NCBI GenBank assembly: GCA_020058965.1
Contig: JAGVCY010000164.1
Coordinates: 1 to 5,778 of the forward strand
Length of the DNA: 5,778 nt
Source of the DNA: Candidatus Omnitrophota bacterium
Lineage (GTDB): Bacteria > Omnitrophota > Gorgyraeia > 2-02-FULL-51-18 > JAGOUK01
Reading direction: 5' to 3'
In this document: positions 1 to 4,781 of the stretch, in pieces
Layout of the letters: every line of letters starts with the position of its first letter
How positions within the stretch are numbered: the first letter of the stretch is position 1
Made by a program: the position numbers and the translations under genes
The notes under the pieces: generated by a model
The model's input: the letters and a program-made list of their open reading frames with translations, nothing else
Databases searched by the model: none
Told to the model about the DNA's origin: nothing

Positions 1-50
1 ATCGCCGCCTGACATTTTAAGATGCACCCGGCACCCTCTTGGCCTCGTCC

Positions 51-79
51 TGGATAAGTGCTCATTATTGTGCTACACT
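51..79 (+). promoter_or_regulatory. Promoter of the toxin-antitoxin operon
   Basis: A -35-like TGGATA (51-56; 4 of 6 to consensus) is followed after 17 bases by TACACT (74-79), which carries the extended -10 dinucleotide TG at 71-72. Predicted transcription start is near 86, about 14 bases before the antitoxin ATG. The spacer holds a direct repeat GTGCT (58-62 and 70-74) and the inverted pair AAGTG (56-60) / CACTT (76-80). Half-sites across a promoter like this are typical of autorepression by the antitoxin or toxin-antitoxin complex; that role is inferred. Confidence 0.5.
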
Positions 80-89
80 TGACTCAACG

Positions 90-95
90 AGGAGG
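90..95 (+). promoter_or_regulatory. Ribosome binding site of the antitoxin gene
   Basis: AGGAGG lies 4 bases before the ATG at 100. It decides the start in favour of 100 over an in-frame GTG at 58, which falls inside the promoter and would add a 14-residue extension that does not belong to the Phd/YefM domain. Confidence 0.75.
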
Positions 96-99
96 CGCG

Positions 100-375
100 A
101 TGAAAAACTTGAATGTGGTCCCGGTGACGGAGTTCAGGATCCACGCGCTGGAAGCGGTGCGTCGGGTGAATCGGCTTGGAAGCGAGATGGTGATCACCGC
201 CAAGGGTGTTCCGGCGGCTGTTTTGGTGTCGTACGATGAGTGGGAGTCCATTGCCGAAACGATCGACATTAAACGGGATCGAAAATTGATGCAGCAGATC
301 AAGAGCTCCATACGCTATTTAAAAAATGGAGGAAAGGGAATCCCGCTGGAAAAAATTGCCTGGGGCCGTGTGTGA
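100..375 (+). CDS. Type II antitoxin, Phd/YefM-like
   Basis: A 91-residue protein that is probably the labile DNA-binding antitoxin for the toxin encoded immediately downstream. Residues 5-50 follow the Phd/YefM fold pattern: an N-terminal strand and helix (NVVPVTEFRIHALEAVRRV), then the conserved segment VITAKGVPAAVLVSYDEWESI (31-51), corresponding to the family's 'ITrhGkpvAVLvs.eeyesl' stretch. The charged C-terminal part (52-91: helix with KRDRK and QQIKSS, then GKGIPLEKI) would be the toxin-wrapping region. In this family the N-terminal domain dimerises and binds the operon's own promoter, and the C-terminal tail neutralises the toxin. The gene has its own promoter and a strong AGGAGG site. 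Its stop overlaps the toxin start by four bases (GTGA, 372-375), so translation is likely coupled. I do not assign a named subfamily (YefM, Phd, RelB-like). Confidence 0.87.
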   Translation: MKNLNVVPVTEFRIHALEAVRRVNRLGSEMVITAKGVPAAVLVSYDEWESIAETIDIKRDRKLMQQIKSSIRYLKNGGKGIPLEKIAWGRV

Positions 376-653
376 AGTGGCGGCTGGTCATCACGCCCGT
401 CGCACAGGCGGCATTGCGAATTTATTCGCCGGAGACCAAGCAGTATATTCGCGCCGGTCTTGATGAGATCCTGGATAATCCAAAAATTGGGAAAAAGTTA
501 AAAGATGATCTGGCCGGTTTTTTTTCTTACCGGGTGAGGCGATTTCGGATCATTTATCAGCTTCAGCAGCATTTAGTCACGATCGTTGTCATCGCGGTGG
601 GCCCCGGTAAAACGATCTACCACGACTTGGTATCCGATATCCACGCAAGCTAG
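372..653 (+). CDS. Type II toxin, RelE/ParE superfamily
   Basis: A 93-residue basic protein with the RelE/ParE layout. An N-terminal strand ([16 protein letters not shown], 3-18) is followed by a helical pair (20-36) and a basic loop [24 protein letters not shown] (41-64), with the hallmark [10 protein letters not shown] at 53-62. A C-terminal strand ends [13 protein letters not shown] (74-86). RelE members are ribosome-dependent mRNA endonucleases, while ParE members poison gyrase; sequence alone does not separate them here, though the GP.KTIY ending looks RelE-like. R59, K42/K44 and Y83 could be catalytic or RNA-contacting. Relatives usually have Arg where this protein has Gly79 (GPR-KTIY), so activity may be reduced or placed differently. 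The start is a GTG overlapping the antitoxin stop; a TGGGG (361-365) just upstream could serve as its ribosome site. The four-base overlap and order (antitoxin first) support a functional pair. Confidence 0.9.
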   Translation: MKWRLVITPVAQAALRIYSPETKQYIRAGLDEILDNPKIGKKLKDDLAGFFSYRVRRFRIIYQLQQHLVTIVVIAVGPGKTIYHDLVSDIHAS

Positions 654-670
654 TGTCTCAAGCGAACCGC

Positions 671-692
671 TTTCTTTTCGGTTTCTTTTCGG
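671..692. repeat. Tandem repeat, 2 x 11 bp
   Basis: TTTCTTTTCGG occurs twice without a gap (671-681 and 682-692), just after the toxin gene and directly before the thiG promoter. It is pyrimidine-rich on the + strand. It may be a simple slippage product or part of a weak terminator together with AACCG (665-669) / CGGTT (679-683). No function can be read from it. Confidence 0.6.
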
Positions 693-697
693 TCGTT

Positions 698-726
698 TTG
701 CAATCGACCTTCGCACGAGCTATAAT
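698..726 (+). promoter_or_regulatory. Sigma70-like promoter of thiG
   Basis: TTGCAA (698-703; 4 of 6 to the -35 consensus), a 17-base spacer, and a perfect TATAAT (721-726). The expected start of transcription is near 733, only about 10 bases before the thiG ATG at 743. This makes thiG a separate transcription unit from the toxin-antitoxin operon and argues against the upstream in-frame starts at GTG 653 and TTG 698. There is no room for a TPP riboswitch between the promoter and the gene. Confidence 0.7.
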
Positions 727-742
727 CTCCGCCTTTCAACCT

Positions 743-1534
743 ATGACTTCCATCACCGCCGCAGCCGCCGAAACGCTCAAAATCGGCAAATACACGCTCG
801 CCTCCCGGCTCATCGTCGGGACGGGGAAATACTCGGATTTTGAGGTGATGAAGCAGGCGCTTGAGGCGTCGGGGACTTCGATGGTGACGGTAGCGATACG
901 GCGGGTGAATTTGGATTCCAAGGAACCCAACCTGCTCGACGCGATCGATCTTAAAAAGTATATTTTGCTACCGAACACGGCCGGGTGTTACACGGCCGAG
1001 GAGGCCATTCGCACGGCACGGCTGGCGCGGGCGGCCTGCGGCACCGAGCTGATCAAGCTCGAAGTCATCGGAGATCAGCGGACTCTGATGCCGGACAACC
1101 TCGGGACGCTCGAGGCGTGCAAGGTCCTAGTAAAGGAAGGTTTTACCGTGATGCCGTATTTTACGGATGATCCGGTGATGGCCATGCGGCTCGAGGACGC
1201 AGGCGCGGCGTGCGTGATGCCGCTCGCGTCGCCGATCGGGTCGGGTCAGGGGATCCTGAACCGAGTGAATGTGCAATTTGTGCGGGAGGCGGTCAAAGTT
1301 CCGGTGATCGTGGACGCGGGCGTCGGTACGGCATCGGACGCTGCGATCGCGATGGAACTGGGCGTGGACGGATTGCTCATGAACACCGGGATCGCGGCCG
1401 CGAAGGATCCGGTCAAGATGGCGCGCGCGATGAAGCTCGCGGTTGAGGCGGGGCGGCTGGCTTTTGAAGCCGGACGGATGACGAAGCAGCGGTACGCCAA
1501 CGCATCCAGTCCGACACAAGGTTTGATCGAATAA
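743..1534 (+). CDS. thiG: Thiazole synthase ThiG
   Basis: Makes the thiazole phosphate carboxylate ring of thiamine from 1-deoxy-D-xylulose 5-phosphate, dehydroglycine and the thiocarboxylate carried on ThiS; cytosolic TIM-barrel enzyme. The 263 residues match the usual family length. Visible landmarks: [19 protein letters not shown] (12-30); [11 protein letters not shown] (101-111), whose K105 is the predicted Schiff-base lysine for the sugar phosphate; [11 protein letters not shown] (115-125); VMPYFTDDP (136-144); [10 protein letters not shown] (159-168) and [12 protein letters not shown] (190-201), phosphate-binding loops; and [10 protein letters not shown] (214-223). I chose ATG 743 because family similarity starts near residue 12 and a consensus promoter lies at 698-726, inside the longer frame opening at GTG 653. 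No Shine-Dalgarno sequence is visible before 743, so initiation may be nearly leaderless. No thiS, thiF, thiH/thiO, thiE or thiC lies in the window, so the partners must be elsewhere. Confidence 0.96.
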   Translation: MTSITAAAAETLKIGKYTLASRLIVGTGKYSDFEVMKQALEASGTSMVTVAIRRVNLDSKEPNLLDAIDLKKYILLPNTAGCYTAEEAIRTARLARAACGTELIKLEVIGDQRTLMPDNLGTLEACKVLVKEGFTVMPYFTDDPVMAMRLEDAGAACVMPLASPIGSGQGILNRVNVQFVREAVKVPVIVDAGVGTASDAAIAMELGVDGLLMNTGIAAAKDPVKMARAMKLAVEAGRLAFEAGRMTKQRYANASSPTQGLIE

Positions 1535-1549
1535 ATTGGGCTGTATAAA
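1523..1549 (+). promoter_or_regulatory. Possible promoter of the leuB-asd unit
   Basis: TTGATC (1523-1528, in the last codons of thiG) and TATAAA (1544-1549) resemble -35 and -10 boxes, but the 15-base spacer is short. If used, the leuB mRNA leader would contain the whole folded repeat at 1562-1640. It is the best candidate in the gap, but weak; read-through from thiG is the alternative. Confidence 0.25.
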
Positions 1550-1561
1550 AAGCAGCCAACC

Positions 1562-1640
1562 GTCATCCTGAGGCCCGTAGGGCCGAAGGATCTAGACCGG
1601 TTAATCAAGATCCTTCGGCGCTTTCGCGCCTCAGGATGAC
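1562..1640. repeat. Nested inverted repeat, cloverleaf-forming intergenic element
   Basis: A 79-base element built of four nested or adjacent stems. The outer stem is GTCATCCTGAGG (1562-1573) with CCTCAGGATGAC (1629-1640), 12 perfect pairs. The left side hairpin is GGCCC (1572-1576) / GGGCC (1580-1584) with a three-base loop. The inner stem is GCCGAAGGATCT (1582-1593) with AGATCCTTCGGC (1608-1619), 12 perfect pairs. The right side hairpin is GGCGC (1617-1621) / GCGCC (1626-1630) around TTTC. Stem ends share a few bases, so alternative folds compete. The arms GTCATCCTGAG and GAAGGATCT resemble a REP/MITE-like palindrome I recall being dispersed in many bacterial genomes. There is no coding capacity, no poly-T tract and no obvious target duplication. 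It sits between thiG and leuB, ending 25 bases before the leuB ATG. Confidence 0.88.
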
Positions 1641-1664
1641 ATTTGCTTATATAAAGGAAAGACA

Positions 1665-2735
1665 ATGAAAAAATCAAATTCCTCCAGAAACTACAACATC
1701 GCGGTCATCGGCGGGGACGGCACGGGACCTGAAGTCATCCGCGAATCCATCAAGGTGATGGACGCCTCCGCGAAGAAAAATGCTTTTAAACTCAACTACA
1801 CGATGCTCGACTACGGCGGCGAGCGCTACCTCAAATCCAAGAAGACGATCTCCGACAGCGAGTTGAATGCGCTTCGCAAATACGACGCGATCCTGCTCGG
1901 CGCGATCGGCCACCCGAAGGTCGCCCCCGGTATCCTCGAGCGCGGCATCCTGCTCAAGACCCGCTTCGGCCTCGACCAATACATCAACCTCCGTCCGGTC
2001 AAGCTCTACCCCGGCGTCGACACGCCCCTCAAGGACAAAGGTCCCAAGGACATCGACTTCGTGGTCGTGCGCGAAAACACCGAAGGCCTGTATGTCGGTG
2101 AAGGAAAATTCATCAACAAGGGCAAGAAGAACGAGATCGCCCTTCAGGTCAGTCGCAACTCCCGCAAGGGCGTCGAGCGCTGCATCCGTTACGCCTTTGA
2201 ATTTACCCGTAAGCGTAACAAGCGCAAGAAGCTCACGCTCTGCGCGAAAACGAATGTTCTCACCTACGCGCATGACCTCTGGTGGCGCGTGTTCCAGGAA
2301 GTCGCCAAGGAATACAAGGATGTCACGACCGATTACGCGCATGTCGACGCGACCTGCATGTGGATGGTAAAGAACCCCGAATGGTTCGATGTCATTGTGA
2401 CGGACAACATGTTCGGCGACATCATCACGGATCTCGGCGCGATGATACAGGGCGGCATGGGCATCGCGGCGGGCGGCAACATCAACCCGGAAGGCGTTTC
2501 GATGTTTGAGCCGATCGGCGGTTCCGCGCCGAAGTACACGGGGCTCAATGTCATCAACCCATTGGCTGCGATCGCGGCGGGCGGCATGCTGCTCGAAGAA
2601 GTCGGCGAGTCCGCGGCGGCTCAGAAGATCGAGAAGTCCGTGATGCAGGTTTGCACCAAGCTCAAAAGCATGGGCGCGGGCAAAATGGGCTATTCCACGA
2701 CGCAGGTCGGCGACCTGGTCGTAAAGGGCTTGTAA
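1665..2735 (+). CDS. leuB: 3-isopropylmalate dehydrogenase LeuB
   Basis: Third enzyme of leucine synthesis: NAD-dependent oxidation and decarboxylation of 3-isopropylmalate to 4-methyl-2-oxopentanoate in the cytosol. The 356-residue length and the motifs fit the isocitrate/isopropylmalate dehydrogenase family: VIGGDGTGPEVI (14-25), ILLGAIGHP (76-84), substrate arginines R100, R110 (NLRPV) and R136 (VVRENTEGLY, 134-143), K195 (AKTNVL), and metal-binding aspartates D228, D252 and D256 in NMFGDIITDLGAMIQGGMG (248-266). EPIGGSAPKYTG (282-293) replaces the common EP.HGSAPD adenine-binding loop, and RENTEGLY is the form shared with isocitrate, homoisocitrate and tartrate dehydrogenases, so strict substrate assignment is less certain than family assignment. 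The neighbour asd and the conserved leuB-asd-truA order favour LeuB. AAAGGAAA (1653-1660) is the ribosome site; ATG 1665 is the only start codon after the in-frame TAA at 1602. leuC and leuD are not in the window. Confidence 0.88.
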   Translation: MKKSNSSRNYNIAVIGGDGTGPEVIRESIKVMDASAKKNAFKLNYTMLDYGGERYLKSKKTISDSELNALRKYDAILLGAIGHPKVAPGILERGILLKTRFGLDQYINLRPVKLYPGVDTPLKDKGPKDIDFVVVRENTEGLYVGEGKFINKGKKNEIALQVSRNSRKGVERCIRYAFEFTRKRNKRKKLTLCAKTNVLTYAHDLWWRVFQEVAKEYKDVTTDYAHVDATCMWMVKNPEWFDVIVTDNMFGDIITDLGAMIQGGMGIAAGGNINPEGVSMFEPIGGSAPKYTGLNVINPLAAIAAGGMLLEEVGESAAAQKIEKSVMQVCTKLKSMGAGKMGYSTTQVGDLVVKGL

Positions 2736-2762
2736 GTTTTTTAATAAAAGGAAATCGAAGCA

Positions 2763-3788
2763 ATGAAGTTCAAGAAAAAGTCCGCCTACAACATCGCGAT
2801 CATGGGCGCCACCGGCGCGGTTGGCGTCGAAATGCGCCAAATCCTCGAAGAGCGGAAATTTCCGATCGCGGACATCACGTTTCTCGCCTCGGAGCGTTCC
2901 GCCGGTAAAAAAATAAAGTTCAAGGGCAAGTCCTACACCGTCAAAGTCCTGAACGATCAGTCCTTTGAGGGCGTGGACATCGTGCTCGCGTCGGCGGGCG
3001 GGGCCCTTTCAAAAAAATTCGCCCCGGCGGTCAAAAAGGCCGGCGCGGTGATGATCGACAACACTTCGGCGTTCCGCATGGACCCGAAGGTTCCGCTCGT
3101 AATTCCAGAAATTAACCCGGAGGCGATCCGCGAGCACAATGGCATTATAGCCAACCCCAACTGCTCGACGATCGTGGCGCTCGTGGCCTTGAACCCTCTC
3201 CACAAAGTCGCCAAGCTCAAGCGCTTCAATGTCGCGACCTACCAGGCCGCTTCCGGCGCGGGCGCGCAGGCGATGGAAGAGCTTCGCGTGCAGGCGGGCG
3301 AGATCCTGGAAGGCAAACAGCCGACCAAAAAAATCTTCAAGCATCAGATCGCCTTCAATGTGTTCAGCCACAACAGCTCGGTCGGCGAGGACGGCTACAA
3401 CGAAGAAGAAACCAAGATGATCAAGGAGACGCACAAGATTCTCGGGAAGACCGGCATCAAGATCCAAGTTACTTGTGTTCGCGTTCCGGTTTTTCGCGCG
3501 CACTCGGAAGCGATTTATGCCAAGTTCGATAAGTCAATCACGCCAGATCAAGCCCGCCGGATTCTGGCCAAAGCCCCCGGCGTCAAAGTGGTCGACAACC
3601 GGAGCGGAAATTATTTTCCAATGCCGGTCGACTCCGCTCACAAGGACGATATTCTTGTCGGCCGCATCCGCCAGGACTTGTTCTCCAAAAAAACGCTCGG
3701 GCTCTTTGTCTCTGGCGACCAGATCCGAAAAGGCGCCGCGCTCAACGCCGTCCAGATCGCCGAAAAACTTATCGGAGCGCGGCGCTGA
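2763..3788 (+). CDS. asd: Aspartate-semialdehyde dehydrogenase
   Basis: Reduces L-aspartyl 4-phosphate to L-aspartate 4-semialdehyde with NADPH, the branch point towards diaminopimelate/lysine, threonine and methionine. The 341 residues are the normal length. Seen in order: Rossmann loop MGATGAVGVEM (14-24), LASERSAGK (41-49), phosphate-binding DNTSAFRMD (99-107), VIPEINPEA (113-121), the catalytic cysteine C134 in NPNCSTI, Q161 in TYQAASGAGAQAMEEL (159-174), R240 and the general-base histidine H247 in RVPVFRAHSEAI (240-251), and the closing GDQIRKGAALNAVQIAEKL. All expected catalytic residues are present. Only 27 bases separate it from leuB, with AAAAGGAAA (2746-2754) as ribosome site, so the two are probably one operon. 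Its stop codon TGA (3786-3788) is directly at the edge of a palindromic repeat that may end transcription or stabilise the 3' end. Confidence 0.97.
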   Translation: MKFKKKSAYNIAIMGATGAVGVEMRQILEERKFPIADITFLASERSAGKKIKFKGKSYTVKVLNDQSFEGVDIVLASAGGALSKKFAPAVKKAGAVMIDNTSAFRMDPKVPLVIPEINPEAIREHNGIIANPNCSTIVALVALNPLHKVAKLKRFNVATYQAASGAGAQAMEELRVQAGEILEGKQPTKKIFKHQIAFNVFSHNSSVGEDGYNEEETKMIKETHKILGKTGIKIQVTCVRVPVFRAHSEAIYAKFDKSITPDQARRILAKAPGVKVVDNRSGNYFPMPVDSAHKDDILVGRIRQDLFSKKTLGLFVSGDQIRKGAALNAVQIAEKLIGARR

Positions 3789-3872
3789 AAAATCCCCGTC
3801 TGCGGCGTTGCTCACGCGCTTGCGTGACGCTGCCGCGCTGCGCATGTTCGCGCCTTGCATCCGGGGCTTTTT
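3788..3872. repeat. Palindromic intergenic repeat, copy A (terminator-like)
   Basis: Fills most of the 95-base asd-truA gap. The arms AAAAATCCCCG (3788-3798) and CGGGGCTTTTT (3862-3872) pair at 10 of 11 positions. Further in, TGC (3801-3803) can pair with GCA (3857-3859), GGCG (3804-3807) with CGCC (3851-3854), and an inner hairpin TCACGC / GCGTGA (3812-3817, 3822-3827) closes a four-base loop. The right arm gives a GC-rich stem ending in five T, and the left arm gives the mirror on the other strand, so it could act as a bidirectional terminator, though the enclosed segment of about 63 bases is large for one. It is related to copy B after truA: 23 of 27 bases match in the left part (3787-3813 against 4669-4695), and the right parts share CGCGCCT.GCATCCG.GGC.TTTT. 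Confidence 0.82.
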
Positions 3873-3883
3873 GAGCACCTCGC

Positions 3884-4657
3884 ATGAAACCATCCTCCGT
3901 CAAGTCAAGACTCATTAAAGCCACCGTCGCGTATCACGGGGCGAAATTTAGCGGCTGGCAGATACAGCGGCAGGGGGAGCGGACGGTACAATCCGTGTTT
4001 GAGTCCGCGCTTCAAAAGGTGACCCGGCAGCGGCCCCAGCTCGTGGTCGCGTCCCGCACCGATGCGGGAGTTCACGCAAGCCGCCAAATCATTCACTTTA
4101 AGCTGACCGCCGGCCAGCGCTCAGGAGAATTGACCGCCGACCGGCTGAGAGACGCGCTTAATTTTCATTTACCGCAGGATGTCGCGGTCAAACAAGTTCA
4201 GTTTATGACCGGCCGTTTTGACGCGCGCCGCGGTTCCAAAAAAAAGCATTACCGGTACGAGATTCACGCGAGCCGCGTGAAGCCGGTGTTCGATACCGAT
4301 ACCGCTTGCTGGGTGAGAATGAACTTGAATGTTGATTGGATGCGGCGGGCGGCGCAGGACTTTGTCGGCCGCCATGACTTCACATCCTTTTCGGCCCTGT
4401 CGGACGATTGCGAGGAGAGAACGCGGACGATTTTAAGCTTCACCGTGAAACGCTCCGGCGACCGCATCATCTGCGATATCGTCGGGGACAGCTTTCTTCA
4501 GCACATGATTCGGATCATGATGGGGACTTTGATCGAAATCGCGCGCGGCCATCGCCCCCGCACCGATATTCCGCGCCTACTGAAGGCCAAAAACCGGCTG
4601 TTGTCCGGCCCAACCGCCGCTCCGCACGGCCTCACGCTCGTTAAGGTATACTATTGA
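3884..4657 (+). CDS. truA: tRNA pseudouridine synthase A
   Basis: Converts uridines 38-40 in the anticodon stem-loop of many tRNAs to pseudouridine. The 257-residue length is typical. Visible: the N-terminal strand ATVAYHGAKFSGWQIQ (13-28), the catalytic aspartate D60 in ASRTDAGVHA (56-65), NFHLPQDVAV (about 93-102), the segment RFDARRGSKKKHYRYEI that shapes the tRNA-binding cleft, VGRHDFTSFSA in the second half-domain, and the C-terminal signature GDSFLQHMIRIMMGTLIEIARG. It closes with GPTAAPHGLTLVKVYY. ATG 3884 is the first possible start because an in-frame TGA occurs at 3872-3874. The Shine-Dalgarno match is poor (only TGAG at 3872-3875), suggesting weak initiation. It follows asd across repeat copy A and precedes ribBA across copy B; no clear promoter of its own is visible, so it may depend on read-through. 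Confidence 0.96.
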   Translation: MKPSSVKSRLIKATVAYHGAKFSGWQIQRQGERTVQSVFESALQKVTRQRPQLVVASRTDAGVHASRQIIHFKLTAGQRSGELTADRLRDALNFHLPQDVAVKQVQFMTGRFDARRGSKKKHYRYEIHASRVKPVFDTDTACWVRMNLNVDWMRRAAQDFVGRHDFTSFSALSDDCEERTRTILSFTVKRSGDRIICDIVGDSFLQHMIRIMMGTLIEIARGHRPRTDIPRLLKAKNRLLSGPTAAPHGLTLVKVYY

Positions 4658-4658
4658 A

Positions 4659-4765
4659 CGGTTTTTTCGAAAAGGCCTCGTCTGCGTCGTTGCTCCTCGC
4701 TTGGGGACACGAAGAGTCCTCCGCGCTCGTCGCGCCTAGCATCCGAGGCCTTTTGGAAAAAACCG
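4659..4765. repeat. Palindromic intergenic repeat, copy B (terminator-like)
   Basis: Fills most of the 124-base truA-ribBA gap. The outer arms CGGTTTTTTC (4659-4668) and GAAAAAACCG (4756-4765) pair over 10 bases. After one G-G mismatch (4669/4755), AAAAGGCCTCG (4670-4680) and CGAGGCCTTTT (4744-4754) pair over 11 bases, giving 21 of 22 positions. An inner hairpin GGGGAC (4703-4708) / GTCCTC (4716-4721) has one G-T wobble. The inner stem ending in four T resembles a terminator, but the enclosed loop is long. It shares sequence with copy A, whose matching part lacks the outer ten-base extension. Confidence 0.85.
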
Positions 4766-4770
4766 ATAGC

Positions 4771-4776
4771 AAAGGA
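4771..4776 (+). promoter_or_regulatory. Ribosome binding site of ribBA
   Basis: AAAGGA lies 5 bases before ATG 4782 and begins 5 bases after the end of repeat copy B. With the in-frame TAG at 4767-4769 it fixes the ribBA start. Confidence 0.7.
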
Positions 4777-4781
4777 CTTCG

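Noticed and set aside
1..50. Tail of an upstream gene
   Set aside because: All three + frames close early (for example TGA at 10 and TAA at 18) and the few residues give nothing recognisable. The shared GGCCTCGTC at 41-49 and 4674-4682 is too short to count as another repeat copy.
665..692. Terminator after the toxin gene
   Set aside because: AACCG/CGGTT makes only a five-pair stem with a nine-base loop, and the following T-rich tract is interrupted by CGG; too weak to call.
653..742. N-terminal extension of ThiG from GTG 653, which overlaps the toxin stop and gives a hydrophobic, signal-like 30-residue leader
   Set aside because: A consensus promoter lies inside this stretch, ThiG is cytosolic, and family similarity starts only after ATG 743. 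Coupled translation from the toxin gene cannot be excluded entirely.
1536..1559. Hairpin TTGGGCTG / CAGCCAA directly after thiG as a terminator
   Set aside because: It has a bulged G, an AT-only loop and no following T-run; it also overlaps the putative -10 box.
1674..2840. Long open frame of 388 codons on the - strand, antisense to leuB
   Set aside because: It is a shadow of the GC-rich leuB codons: the translation is low-complexity, rich in Arg, Asp, His and Ala, matches no family I know, and leuB has full motif support in the opposite direction.
4658..4781. FMN riboswitch ahead of ribBA
   Set aside because: The gap is taken up by the palindromic repeat, and I see none of the conserved FMN-element core pieces.
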